Shown: positions 1-8,712, counted from the first letter of the stretch. The stretch is 36,010 bases of DNA from Polyangia bacterium (GCA_030431075.1 JAUIJR010000006.1:1-36010); one strand, 5' to 3'. The notes: a model not told the origin generated them from the letters alone. Numbers and translations are program-made.

Positions 1-1144
1 CGCCGCTCGCCGCCGAAGCCCGCGCGATCGCCGACGCGCTCGACCCGGAGGCAGATGCGACCTCCGCGTTCGCGCGCGGCGCCGAGACGAAGGGCTCGCC
101 GGCCACCACCGGGCCTTCGAGCGGCCAGCCGGCCGGGCTCGGAAACTGCATCGGCGACATCCAAAACTCGACCCGGGCGAAGCCCTCGCCGAGCACCGGG
201 TCCCCGCAAAAGCCCAGCGCGACCTGGCTGCGGGGCTCGCCGGGCAACACGCCCAACTCGCTGGGCAGCCAGCGGATCGCGCTCGCGCGGGACAAAGCGC
301 GGGTGATCTCCTCGTGCACCACCCGCTTGGATTTGTCGTCGATGTAGGCGTCGACCAAGATCAGGCCCGCGACCGCCCCGATCGGTCCGCCGAGCAAGGC
401 GCCCACGCCCAGGCCGCCGCCTCGGGCCCAGTTGCGGGCCGAACCGTGGAAGTTCACGGCCTCGAGTTTTTGAAGTTCGACGGCCAGGCGTTGGTCGTCG
501 ACGCGGCGCACCCGAAGCTGGGCGCGAACTTCGAGGCGGTTGTCGCCTTGGACCTCGACGCGCACCGCAGCGCCGCCTTCGTGCAGCTCGAGCTCGAAGC
601 GAACGATGCGGATGCTGTCGCCCAAGAAGGGTTGGCCACGCAAGGCGGCGCGCAGCTTCTCGCTCAAGGGTGGCAAGACGGCGGCGCGAATGGCCGCCTC
701 GCTGGCCGACATGGCGGCGACGCAGCGCTGGGCGATGGCGCCGCGGGCCTCGACCTCGCCGACCCAAAGGGTGTCGACGATGGCCTCGCGTCGGTCTCCC
801 CGTCGCCGCAACTCGGCTTCGATCGCGTGCACCCCGAGCGACTGGGGATCCAAGCGCAGCTCGATCTCACCGCTTTTGGCGTCGACGATCTCGGCCGGCG
901 TCGCTCGCCCGTCGACCCTGAACTTCACCCGCGGCGCCAAGAAGGCCGGCTGCACCTTGGCGCGCCAGGTCGAGGCCGTGTCCGGCGGGATCCGGCGCGG
1001 CCCGGCGCCGAGCGCCCGCAGCTCGAGGTGCAGAGCCTGCTGGGCGTCGGCGTGGCGCAGTCGGTCCGCCCCGGCCCACAGCGCGCCCCCGAAGAGCAGC
1101 GCCCCCGTGACCCCGGCTGCGACCCACTTTGCCCGCGCCCGCAT
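1..1144 (-). CDS. Membrane-anchored protein of unknown function, cut by the left edge
   Basis: The reading frame starts at ATG 1144-1142, three bases after the stop of the upstream transporter gene, and stays open for about 381 codons to the window edge, so the C-terminus is missing. Codon use matches the neighbouring real genes. An N-terminal hydrophobic segment (about residues 7-27) could be a signal anchor. The middle is rich in charged beta-strand-like sequence. Around residues 240-270 lies a glycine-rich stretch (GGGLGVGALLGGPIGAVAG) resembling the glycine-zipper segments of envelope proteins. I do not recognise a family. Translational coupling to the MlaF-MlaE fusion suggests a role in the same envelope transport process, but it does not look like MlaD or MlaC. 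Existence as a gene is well supported; function is open. Confidence 0.8.
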   Translation of the reverse strand, partial: MRARAKWVAAGVTGALLFGGALWAGADRLRHADAQQALHLELRALGAGPRRIPPDTASTWRAKVQPAFLAPRVKFRVDGRATPAEIVDAKSGEIELRLDPQSLGVHAIEAELRRRGDRREAIVDTLWVGEVEARGAIAQRCVAAMSASEAAIRAAVLPPLSEKLRAALRGQPFLGDSIRIVRFELELHEGGAAVRVEVQGDNRLEVRAQLRVRRVDDQRLAVELQKLEAVNFHGSARNWARGGGLGVGALLGGPIGAVAGLILVDAYIDDKSKRVVHEEITRALSRASAIRWLPSELGVLPGEPRSQVALGFCGDPVLGEGFARVEFWMSPMQFPSPAGWPLEGPVVAGEPFVSAPRANAEVASASGSSASAIARASAASG

Positions 1145-1147
1145 CGT

Positions 1148-2764
1148 TCAGCTTCCCCGCCCGGCGAAGATCCAAAGCAAGCTCAGCAGCTCGAGCGCGA
1201 CGATCCACAAGGTCGTGGCCATCACGCCGCGCACCATGGCCACGGTGACCGACTCGGCGCTGGTCTTCTTGGCCGCGCCCTTGGCGATCGCGTCCGAGGC
1301 GATCCCCACCGCGTACAAGGCGAAGAGCACCAGCATTCGGCTGCGAAAGACGAGCCGGTCCGGCGGTGGATCCACCAGATCCGCGGTGACCAGCTCCCAT
1401 GCCCGTGCGAAGTCCCCGCCGAGCTCGGGCAGCGCGTACACGAGGTAGGCCGCGCCGCCGACCAACAAACCGAGCACGAAGGTGCCGGCCATGGCCAAGT
1501 AGGCCACCACCATCGACAACCAGGCCGGCAGCCACAAGTAGCGACGGTCGTCGATGCCCAAGCCGCGCAGGGCCTCGCTTTGCCGGGTCAAGGAGATGCC
1601 CCCGAGCCAGGCCGTGATCGCGTTGCCGGCCGTGGCCGAGAACAAGATGCCCGACAAAGGCGGGGCCAAGGCGATGACGTGCATCGAACCGATCAGCGAG
1701 AAGACCCGATCTCCACGCAGCGGCATCTCGCCGCCGGCCAGCGCACGGTGGAGGATGTAGAGGATCGTGACGCCGATCAGCAAAGAGACGATGGCGAAAA
1801 AGGGCGCAGGACGCAGCAGGGTCTGCTTGATCGCCACCCAGGTGACCTCGAGAAAATCTCGCGGGCGACGCAGGGCCGAGACGCCACGGCCGAGCGCAGC
1901 CGGAGCGACGGTGAAGGCGGCCAGGGCCCGGCCCAGGCGCGCGACGATGCCCGGTCCGCGCCGAGCTTCGGCGCCCATCTCGATCGCGTCTTCCGCCTCG
2001 AGCGCCGCGAGGGCCTGCGCGGCGACGTCCGAGGCGATCCTTTCGCGAAGCTCCCGAGTCCGCGAGGCCGTCGCGGACTCCCCCGCGGCGTCGAGATCGA
2101 TCTTCAGCTCGCGCAGGCGCTGGCGGCCGCGATCCATGTAGACGAAGCGGTCCGCGACACCGGCGGCGAAGGCGAGCTCGTGGGTGACGATGAGCGCCGC
2201 GGCGCCTTCGCGTCGGATCTCGGCCCGCAAGAGATCCGCGAGGCGATCGACCCGCAGCGGGTCCAGTCCCACGGAGGGCTCATCCAAAAAGAGGATCTTG
2301 CGCCCGCCGGCCAAGGTGCGGGCCACCGCGACGCGCTGGGCCTCGCCACCGGAAAGCGCGTGCACGGGGCGCGCGCTCTCGGCCCAGACTTCGGGGAGGT
2401 CGACGCCGGACAGGGCCTCGCGCAAAGCGGTCGCTTCGCCGCCGCGAGGGCTTTGGGCGTTGCGCATGGCCAAGGCCAAGTTGCCGGCCACGTCGAGGTG
2501 ATCGAAAAGCGCGCCGCGCTGCGGCACGATGCCGACCGGCGTGGCCGCGTGGCGAGCTCGAAAGTCGACGACGAAGCCTCCCTCGCGCAGGGCCTCCGGG
2601 TCGTCCAAGGCGGCCATGAAGGTCGACTTGCCGGAGCCGGAGCCCCCCAACAAGACGACGATCTCGCCGGGGCGCAAGCTGAAGTCGACCTCGTCGAGGA
2701 TCCGGCGGCCACCGGGGGCGCTGACGCTCAGGCCCCGAACCGACAAGAGGGCGTCGTCGGACAC
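1148..2764 (-). CDS. MlaF-MlaE fusion: ABC ATPase joined to lipid-transport permease
   Basis: 538 residues that combine two proteins usually encoded separately in Mla-type phospholipid transporters. Residues 1-215 are an ABC ATPase with Walker A GGSGSGKST (40-48), signature LSGGEAQ (137-143), Walker B ILFLDEP (157-163), a D-loop ending at Asp168 and the H-loop histidine at 195. A charged linker (about 216-300) leads to an MlaE-like permease (300-538) with about five hydrophobic segments and the family-type stretch around 378-405 (AGNAITAWLG...SEALRGLGID). The start is GTG at 2764; no strong ribosome site is visible. Related systems move glycerophospholipids between membranes with an MCE substrate-binding protein, and none is visible here. 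It lies 43 bases downstream of the PHP gene and 3 bases upstream of the membrane-anchored partner. The family call is firm; substrate and direction are inferred. Confidence 0.9.
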   Translation of the reverse strand: MSDDALLSVRGLSVSAPGGRRILDEVDFSLRPGEIVVLLGGSGSGKSTFMAALDDPEALREGGFVVDFRARHAATPVGIVPQRGALFDHLDVAGNLALAMRNAQSPRGGEATALREALSGVDLPEVWAESARPVHALSGGEAQRVAVARTLAGGRKILFLDEPSVGLDPLRVDRLADLLRAEIRREGAAALIVTHELAFAAGVADRFVYMDRGRQRLRELKIDLDAAGESATASRTRELRERIASDVAAQALAALEAEDAIEMGAEARRGPGIVARLGRALAAFTVAPAALGRGVSALRRPRDFLEVTWVAIKQTLLRPAPFFAIVSLLIGVTILYILHRALAGGEMPLRGDRVFSLIGSMHVIALAPPLSGILFSATAGNAITAWLGGISLTRQSEALRGLGIDDRRYLWLPAWLSMVVAYLAMAGTFVLGLLVGGAAYLVYALPELGGDFARAWELVTADLVDPPPDRLVFRSRMLVLFALYAVGIASDAIAKGAAKKTSAESVTVAMVRGVMATTLWIVALELLSLLWIFAGRGS

Positions 2765-2807
2765 GACAAACCGTGACCCCTGCGTGCGCGAGGGTCAAGG
2801 CAGAGCG

Positions 2808-3635
2808 TCAAAGCTCCAGCCAGTCGAGCAGGCGCGCCGCTTGTGCCTCGGGCATGTCGATGCCCGGCACCGAGACTTCGGGGCTCGCGGCCCCGTGAAA
2901 GTCGGAGCCGCCGGTGACGACCAGATCGTGGGCCCGAGCGAGGCGCGACCAGTGCTCGACCTGGGCCGCACCGTACTTGCCGTAGCGCGCCTCGAGCCCC
3001 TCGAGCCCCTCGTCGCGGTGCTGGAGGTAGAGCTCTTCGACCAGGGCGTCGTTGCGCAGGCTGTGCGGATGCGCGAGCGACATCTTGGCGCTGGCCGCCC
3101 GACCCAGGGCCAAAGCCTCGGGCAACTCGATGCGATCCACCGGGACATAGGCCGGCCCGTCGTCTTTCAAGAAGCGATCGAAGGCCTGGCGCATCGAGTT
3201 GCAAACCCCCGCCTCGACCAGGGCCGCCGCCACGTCGGGCCGCCCCGGCGTGCGTCCGTGCCCACGCGCGCGCAAGGCCGTGCGATCGAGATGCACCCCG
3301 AGACCCTCGAGCTTGTCGACGATCGCCTCGATGCGCTCGCGTCGCTGTTGGTCGATGGCGTCCAGACGCGTCGCCAGTTCGGCGCGGCCTCGCGCGTCGC
3401 GCAGCCCGTACATCAAAAGGTGCACGGTCTTCCCCGCCGCCCGACAGCTCAACTCGAGGCCCATCAAGCAGCGGGCCTCGGGGAGCTGGGCACAGGCCCG
3501 CTCACAACCGGCCAAGGTGTCGTGGTCGGTGAGACAAAAGAGCTCCACGCCCCGCGCGGCCGCTCGCGCCCCCACCTCTTCGGGGGCGAAGCTCCCGTCC
3601 GAGCAGGTGGAGTGGCAGTGCAGTTCGATGCGCAT
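2808..3635 (-). CDS. PHP-domain phosphoesterase, YciV/TrpH type
   Basis: 275 residues forming a complete PHP domain. Metal-binding motifs are visible: HCHSTCSDG with His6, His8 and Asp13, TDHDT (36-40), Glu61, His72, an internal AHPHS motif and GSDFHG near residue 255. Length and order fit the YciV/TrpH group, whose E. coli member (RNase AM) trims 5' ends of RNA, while other members hydrolyse small phosphoesters. A cytosolic metal-dependent phosphatase or 5'-3' exonuclease is therefore likely; the exact substrate cannot be read from the sequence. The ATG at 3635 lies 9 bases after the stop of the Ppx/GppA gene, with GAGG about 9 nt upstream, so the two are probably cotranscribed. Confidence 0.88.
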   Translation of the reverse strand: MRIELHCHSTCSDGSFAPEEVGARAAARGVELFCLTDHDTLAGCERACAQLPEARCLMGLELSCRAAGKTVHLLMYGLRDARGRAELATRLDAIDQQRRERIEAIVDKLEGLGVHLDRTALRARGHGRTPGRPDVAAALVEAGVCNSMRQAFDRFLKDDGPAYVPVDRIELPEALALGRAASAKMSLAHPHSLRNDALVEELYLQHRDEGLEGLEARYGKYGAAQVEHWSRLARAHDLVVTGGSDFHGAASPEVSVPGIDMPEAQAARLLDWLEL

Positions 3636-3644
3636 CTCGTGGCC

Positions 3645-4547
3645 TCAGTCGCCGCGGGGGAGGTAGGCGTAGCGCAGACCACGGTCGCGGACCACCAAGG
3701 TCTCGGCGCCGCAGTGCTCGAGCGCGCAGCACAAGATGCTGGCCCCGGCGACGATGACGTCCGCCCGCTTCGGGCTCAAGGTCGGGTGGGCGGCCACGCG
3801 TTGGGCGAGGGTCTGGGCCGCGAGCGCGTCCCGCAGGGCACGGACTTCGGCGCGCGCGATCCGGGTGCCGTCGACGCGCTCGCGCGCGTAACTCGAAAGG
3901 CCCAAGGCGATGGCCGCGAGGGTGGTGACGGTGCCGGCCAAGCCGTGCAGCTCGGGCGCCGGGGCCATGGTTTGGGCCTCGAAAGCGCGTCGGGCTTCGG
4001 CCTCGATCGCCTCGAGTTCCGCCGGCCCTACGGGTCCGCGGGGATCCGCCACCAGCGCCTCCGTCAGGCGCACGGACCCGATCCGGTGACTCACCATCGA
4101 GCGAATCGTCTCGCCCTCGCCGACGACCAGCTCGGTGGAGGCCCCGCCGATGTCGATGACCCGCAGCTCGCGCGCGCTCGGCTGCTCGCGCGCGACCGAC
4201 AGGTAGCTCGCGCGGGCCTCCTCTTCGCCCGCGATGATCTCGACTTCGACCCCCAAGATCTCACGCGCCGGAGCCAAGAAGCGCTCCGGGTCGGCGGCCA
4301 TGCGCAAGCCCTCGGTGGCCAGGGCGCGGATCGGTGCCTCGGCTGCGCGCGCCAGCTCGGCGTACTCGCGCAGGATCTCGAGCGTCCGCTCGATGGCCGC
4401 GTCCGAGAGTCGGCCCGTCTTGGCTACGCCCTCGGACAAACGGGCCACCCGGGCCTCGTCGCGGGCGATGTCCAAGCTGGCGTCGGCGCGACGGCTCGCG
4501 ATCAGCAGCAAGACGCTGTTGGAGCCGATGTCGATGACGGCGTGCAC
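3645..4547 (-). CDS. Ppx/GppA-family phosphatase, short form
   Basis: 300 residues with the actin-like fold motifs of exopolyphosphatase/guanosine pentaphosphate phosphatase: phosphate loop DIGSNSVLLL (6-15), GEEEA (107-111, containing the probable catalytic Glu), second phosphate loop DIGGASTE (132-139), and the family stretch GSVRLTE (157-163). The roughly 300-residue length matches single-module members that lack the C-terminal HD extension of E. coli Ppx and GppA. It should hydrolyse polyphosphate or pppGpp in the cytosol; the sequence does not say which. The start is GTG at 4547; an AAGGA lies about 18 nt upstream, which is far, so the start is slightly uncertain. It precedes the PHP gene by 9 bases. 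Confidence 0.88.
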   Translation of the reverse strand: MHAVIDIGSNSVLLLIASRRADASLDIARDEARVARLSEGVAKTGRLSDAAIERTLEILREYAELARAAEAPIRALATEGLRMAADPERFLAPAREILGVEVEIIAGEEEARASYLSVAREQPSARELRVIDIGGASTELVVGEGETIRSMVSHRIGSVRLTEALVADPRGPVGPAELEAIEAEARRAFEAQTMAPAPELHGLAGTVTTLAAIALGLSSYARERVDGTRIARAEVRALRDALAAQTLAQRVAAHPTLSPKRADVIVAGASILCCALEHCGAETLVVRDRGLRYAYLPRGD

Positions 4548-4571
4548 GCGAGGGTGGGTCCTTGGATGCGA

Positions 4572-4605
4572 AGAGGACCGGAACGCAGACGCGCGCCGGT
4601 CCTCT
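4572..4605. terminator. 10-bp inverted repeat between tolB and ppx/gppA
   Basis: AGAGGACCGG (4572-4581) pairs perfectly with CCGGTCCTCT (4596-4605) around a 14-nt loop. It lies 25 bases beyond the tolB stop and upstream of the Ppx/GppA start. There is no U-run after the stem on the minus strand, so it may be an attenuating hairpin or a Rho-assisted end of tolB rather than a classical terminator. Confidence 0.45.
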
Positions 4606-4630
4606 CGAGTTCATGCCTCGATGCCGAGGC

Positions 4631-5911
4631 TCAGTAGGCGCGCGGGCCCCAGTCGGGGGTGCTTGCGCCCTTGGCGATCTGGATGTTGTTGAGGCCGTCC
4701 TCGGTGGCGACGTAGATGTTGCCGTTGAGGGAGTAGGCGACGAAGCGACCGTCGGGGCTCCAGCTCGGGTCGAGGTTGCGACCGGCTTGCTGGGTGAGGC
4801 GCACGGTCTTGCCCGACTTCACGTCGACCTTGAAGATGTCGTAGCGGTTCGAGCTGTCACGTCCCGAGTAGACGATCCACTGACCGCGGCCCTTGCCCTG
4901 GTTCCAGTCGGGGCTTTGGTTGTAGCTGCCCTTCTTGGTGACGCGGGTGGCCCCTGCGCCCGAGGCGCTCATGCGGAAGACCTGGGGCCCACCGGCGCGG
5001 CTCGAGACGAAGGCGATCTGTCCGGCCGGGCTCCAGCTCGGTGAACCGTCGATGGCCCCGTGCTTGGTCAAGCGTGCCTTGACCGAGCCGTCACGACCGA
5101 TCTTGTAGATCTCGGAGTTGCCGTCCTTGGACAGGGACAAGGCGATGGAGCTGCCGTCGGGGCTCATCACGCCGCCGAGGTTCAAGCCGGGGTACTTGGA
5201 GATGCGCGTGGGCGTACCGCCCGAGCTCATCCACAAGTCCGGGTTGCGCTTGGCGTAGGAGGTGAACAGAACACCGCCGCCCGGGTTGAGCGAGGGCAAG
5301 ATGTTCAGCGAGCGGTTCGAGGTGATGCCCGAGGGCGCCTCGCCGTTCATCTCGACGGTCTGGATGTTCTTGGAGACCGTCGGGTTGCGACGCGTGCGGA
5401 CGAAGGCGATCCGCGAGCCGAAGGGCCCGGCCTCTTGCGTGTAGTAGGCCATCACGTCGTTGAGGAACTTGTTGGCCGCGGCGAGCTCGTCGCTGGCCGG
5501 GTAGCCCTTCGCCAGCACCGGCTTGTTGCCCTTCGAGATCTCGTAGAGCTTGAGTTTGATCTGCGGTCCGACCTTCGAGGCCATGATCACCGCGTCGGCA
5601 CCCAGCGAGCTCCACTGCTCGGCGTTGAAGTCGGTGGCGCGCGCGAGTTGGCCCATCGATGCGCGGGGGATGACGTCGAAGCCGGCGGAGATCTTGGCGT
5701 TCTTTCGCAGCAGGTCGCCGAGGCGACCGTCTTGCGGCACACCGAGACGAAGCAGGCGGACGGTGCCACCGACGCCGACCTCTTGGGTCACCGCGTTCGC
5801 GTTGGCGGTGGCGACGGCGGGGCTGCCGGCCCAGATACCGGCGGCGACCAACAGTCCGGCGAAGGAGGTGGCGAGGAGGGAGGTTCCAAAAAGCTTGCGC
5901 TTGCGCGTCAT
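4631..5911 (-). CDS. tolB: TolB-like periplasmic beta-propeller protein
   Basis: 426 residues from ATG 5911. Basic residues MTRKRK precede a hydrophobic stretch ending near AVATANA, a classical Sec signal peptide (cleavage near residue 36-38). An in-frame start 20 codons upstream would put polar sequence ahead of the signal, so 5911 is preferred; GAGAG lies just upstream. Residues about 45-170 match the TolB N-terminal domain. Residues about 180-426 are a propeller with repeated blades of the SPDG / SPSWSP / DPSWSPDGR type. TolB sits in the periplasm with Pal and the TolQRA motor and helps keep the outer membrane constricted and intact. Here it is not beside tolQRA or pal; the YbgF-like and Exb/Ton genes are further along the window. 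Confidence 0.9.
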   Translation of the reverse strand: MTRKRKLFGTSLLATSFAGLLVAAGIWAGSPAVATANANAVTQEVGVGGTVRLLRLGVPQDGRLGDLLRKNAKISAGFDVIPRASMGQLARATDFNAEQWSSLGADAVIMASKVGPQIKLKLYEISKGNKPVLAKGYPASDELAAANKFLNDVMAYYTQEAGPFGSRIAFVRTRRNPTVSKNIQTVEMNGEAPSGITSNRSLNILPSLNPGGGVLFTSYAKRNPDLWMSSGGTPTRISKYPGLNLGGVMSPDGSSIALSLSKDGNSEIYKIGRDGSVKARLTKHGAIDGSPSWSPAGQIAFVSSRAGGPQVFRMSASGAGATRVTKKGSYNQSPDWNQGKGRGQWIVYSGRDSSNRYDIFKVDVKSGKTVRLTQQAGRNLDPSWSPDGRFVAYSLNGNIYVATEDGLNNIQIAKGASTPDWGPRAY

Positions 5912-6303
5912 GGGGCTCTCGCTTGGCGCGCAGGATACCCGTGGCCCTTCGAGGACAAAAGGCCGCCTCATGCGGCAAAGGGGCGACTTTTCAGCCGCTT
6001 TGCGAAGACGGCAAAAGAATCTCGACTCTTGGGAGATCTCTGCCGCGTGGCGAGCGCGACCTCGAGGTGGACTCGTCGGGAAAGCAACCTTCGGGCCAAG
6101 TCGTCCAAAACTACTAATGGAGCCAAACTAACAAAGCTAAAGTGAACGCTTCATTTTTCAGTCTGACTGGAAAAGATCCAGTTCTGTTGAATTCGAAACA
6201 ATTGGCGCAAATCTCGGATCTACCCCGATCTTCACCCCCGATTTAAGCTGATCTTTGGTGTGAGAGTCCATACCATCTGTAGGGTTCTCGAAAGGAAGTG
6301 AAG
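5912..6303. promoter_or_regulatory. Divergent intergenic region; AT-richer promoter zone of the di-heme peroxidase
   Basis: 392 bases without a gene, between tolB (minus) and the peroxidase gene (plus). The half next to the peroxidase gene, from about 6110 to 6260, is clearly AT-richer than the rest of the window. It holds a 9-bp hairpin with a 3-base loop (6154-6174, one T-G pair) and a series of GATCT-like pentamers at 6175 (GATCC), 6217, 6227, 6240 (GATTT) and 6250. The last four are spaced 10, 13 and 10 bases apart, close to whole helical turns, as expected for a multi-site operator on one DNA face. TACCAT at 6271-6276 is a possible -10. Confidence 0.45.
5932..5960 (-). promoter_or_regulatory. 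Candidate tolB promoter
   Basis: Reading the minus strand, TTTTGT (5960-5955) and TATCCT (5937-5932) are separated by 17 bases. Transcription would begin near 5925, giving a leader of about 14 nt that includes the GAGAG ribosome site. The -10 match is good and the -35 is poor. Confidence 0.35.
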
Positions 6304-8613
6304 ATGCTGGGTCGCTCAAACAAGTCAGTTTCCGTTGTATGTCTAACCACCGCGTTTGCCGTGATGGGGTGCGATCCCGCGCCTAACGACGATCGCTTCT
6401 ATGACGAGACAGAAAGCGAGAGTGGCTCCGCCGCCGACCTCGCCTTGGAGCTGGATCTGATCCCGGGCGAGGACCCGATGCCGCGCAGCCACAACAAGTG
6501 GCTCTACAAAAAGCTCCTCGCCAAGTTCGTCCGCCTTCGCGCCTACTACAACGGGGTGACCCCCATGCCGGAGGCCCCGGAGATCCGTCCCCAGCTCGTG
6601 GACTTGGGTCAGGTGCTCGCCTTCGACAAGGAGCTCAGCGGCAACCGCGACATCTCCTGCATGACCTGTCACCACCCGAGCTTGAGCTCGGACGACGACT
6701 TGAACTTGTCGATCGGCGTCGGCGGCATCGGCTTGGGCACCGACCGCGAACACCCGCACGACGTGTTCATCCCTCGCAACGCGCCGCCGCTGTTCAACAT
6801 GCACAACCTCGACGTCATGTTCTGGGACGGTCGCGTGAACGTGCACGGCCAGAACTTCGACACGCCGGCCGACGAAGAGATCACGCCCGAGATGGAAGCC
6901 GTCTTCGAGTTCGGGGCGCTCTCGGCCCAGGCGATGTTCCCGGTCACCTCGCGCGCCGAGATGCGCGGCGCCGTCGGTGAGAACGATCTCGCCATGGTCC
7001 GCGACGACGACTTCACCTCGCAGTGGGGTGCGCTCATGGATCGCATCGGTGCGATCCCCGAGTACGTCACCATGTTCGAGGCCGCCTACCCGGGCACCGA
7101 CTTCGACGACATGACCTTCGCCCACGCCGCCAACGCGATCGCGGCCTTCGAGATCGCCGGCTTCGAGGCGAGCAACACCCCGTGGGACCAGATGCTTCGC
7201 GGTGACGACTTCGCCATGGAGATCGACGAGCTGCTCGGCGCCAACCACTTCTTGGGCGACGGCGGCTGCATCAACTGCCACAGCGGCTCGAACCTCTCGG
7301 ACGAGACCTTCCACAACACGGCGCTGCCGCAGTTCGGTCCGGGCAAGAACGACGGCCCGACCCTCTCGGACGACTGGGGTCGCTACAACGAGAGCTTCGA
7401 TCCGGCGGACTTCTATCACTTCCGCACGGCGCCACTTCGCAACGTGGAGATCACCGGTCCCTACGGACACGCGGGTCAGTTCGCCGAGCTCGAGGACTTC
7501 GTGCGCCACTACCTCGACCCCGAGGGCTCGCTGCTCAACTACGACGTGACGCAGATCCATCCCGCCTTGCAGCCCTCGAAGCTGCCGACCGAGGAGGCCG
7601 TCTTGCGTCACATCTCGCCCGAGATGTTCGACAACAACTTCCGCGAGTCTCGCGTCGACGAGGTCGTGGCCTTCATGGGCGCCTTGACCGACCCGGCGAG
7701 CCTCGACCTACTCGATCGCGTCCCGGCCACCGTGCCCAGCGGGCTCACCGTCGACGACAACATCCAAGTCGTGCCCGAGAACCGGGCCGGCGTCCTCAAC
7801 GTCTTCATGGGCCTGCCTGGCTCCGCGTTCCGCGAGTACCAGTTCCAGACCCCGGAGATGTGCGAGGGCGGCGCCTTCGCCACCGTCACCTTCGACAAGA
7901 ATGCCAACACCTTGGCCGTCGACCTGAGCGTCGACGGTCTGCCCTACCGTCCCTCGGTCTGCTACGAGTACGACCCGAGCACCGCCTACAACGACTACCC
8001 GGAGTGCGTGTCCGACGGTAAATGGCAGATGTGGGTCGTCCCGCGGATGTTCAACAAGCAGACGGTCTTTTACTACGACCTCGCCGACGGCACCTTGCTC
8101 GGCAGCGAGTACGACGACCTGAGCTTGCCGCCGACGGCGATCGGCATCCCGCTGCCCTCGCTGCAGATGCTGTGCACCGACTTTTTCGAGTCGGATCCGG
8201 TCACGCTGCACGCCGAGCATCACGAGGAGTACGACTTCGACAACATGCTCGACATGCGAGGTTCGGCCGGCACGATCTACGGACTGTTGCCCTCGAACCT
8301 CTTCGTGCCCGAGCAGCTCGAGGCCTACTACGTCGACGGTGGTCTGCCCGCCTCGGCCGCGGTCAGCTTCGACGAGTTCATCGACCTGAACTCCGAGGGC
8401 AAAGGTGGCATCGCGCTCGCCATGAGCTACGAGCCCTTCCCCAAGCCCGAGTACCTCGCCTCGCGCGACAACGTCATGCTCGGTTTCGCCGGCACCTGGC
8501 CCATCCCCAACTTCAACGCGGAGAATCCCTTCTACGAGCCTCCCGTGGAGTGTGGCACCAACTACCAGTGGCCCTTCCCGGGCGTCGGCTTCGAGCCCCG
8601 TCCGGTGCCCTGA
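6304..8613 (+). CDS. Di-heme cytochrome c peroxidase/MauG-family lipoprotein with extra C-terminal domain
   Basis: 769 residues from ATG 6304, which has AGGA 7 nt upstream; a GTG two codons earlier is less well placed. The N-terminus is a lipoprotein signal ending AVMGC with Cys23 as lipid anchor. Two haem sites are present: CMTCH (119-123) and CINCH (322-326), plus the family segment with RTAPLRNVEITGPYGHAG near 374-391. This region (about 90-475) is a bacterial di-heme peroxidase/MauG fold, normally about 320-400 residues. Residues about 480-769 are extra: rich in aromatic and acidic residues, with scattered cysteines (for example near residue 518, then pairs around 555 and 568), and not recognised. 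It is probably an exported electron-transfer enzyme reducing peroxide or oxidising a protein or metal-bound partner. It is transcribed alone and ends at a strong terminator. Confidence 0.88.
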   Translation: MLGRSNKSVSVVCLTTAFAVMGCDPAPNDDRFYDETESESGSAADLALELDLIPGEDPMPRSHNKWLYKKLLAKFVRLRAYYNGVTPMPEAPEIRPQLVDLGQVLAFDKELSGNRDISCMTCHHPSLSSDDDLNLSIGVGGIGLGTDREHPHDVFIPRNAPPLFNMHNLDVMFWDGRVNVHGQNFDTPADEEITPEMEAVFEFGALSAQAMFPVTSRAEMRGAVGENDLAMVRDDDFTSQWGALMDRIGAIPEYVTMFEAAYPGTDFDDMTFAHAANAIAAFEIAGFEASNTPWDQMLRGDDFAMEIDELLGANHFLGDGGCINCHSGSNLSDETFHNTALPQFGPGKNDGPTLSDDWGRYNESFDPADFYHFRTAPLRNVEITGPYGHAGQFAELEDFVRHYLDPEGSLLNYDVTQIHPALQPSKLPTEEAVLRHISPEMFDNNFRESRVDEVVAFMGALTDPASLDLLDRVPATVPSGLTVDDNIQVVPENRAGVLNVFMGLPGSAFREYQFQTPEMCEGGAFATVTFDKNANTLAVDLSVDGLPYRPSVCYEYDPSTAYNDYPECVSDGKWQMWVVPRMFNKQTVFYYDLADGTLLGSEYDDLSLPPTAIGIPLPSLQMLCTDFFESDPVTLHAEHHEEYDFDNMLDMRGSAGTIYGLLPSNLFVPEQLEAYYVDGGLPASAAVSFDEFIDLNSEGKGGIALAMSYEPFPKPEYLASRDNVMLGFAGTWPIPNFNAENPFYEPPVECGTNYQWPFPGVGFEPRPVP

Positions 8614-8636
8614 GCCCTCGGGCGATCGGCCCAACG

Positions 8637-8669
8637 AAAAGAGGGGGAGCTTCGGCTCCCCTTCTTTTT
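8637..8669. terminator. Bidirectional rho-independent terminator
   Basis: AAAA (8637-8640) precedes a 10-bp stem with a TTCG tetraloop (8651-8654; arms 8641-8650 and 8655-8664, one G-T pair), followed by TTTTT (8665-8669). It lies between the convergent ends of the peroxidase gene and the TonB-like gene and fits termination in both directions. It is the clearest terminator in the window. Confidence 0.9.
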
Positions 8670-8712
8670 GGGCTCGCGCCGGTGGTGCTCCGGCGGACTC
8701 GACTCGAGCGGC

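Noticed and set aside
314-2776. An 820-codon plus-strand frame opposite the ABC-MlaE fusion
   Set aside because: Antisense shadow: repetitive charged sequence without motifs, opposite a gene with full ABC motifs.
2774-2797. TGACCC/GGGTCA inverted repeat before the ABC-MlaE gene
   Set aside because: Only 6 bp with a 12-base loop and no U-run; TTGACC there (minus strand, 2798-2793) has no convincing -10.
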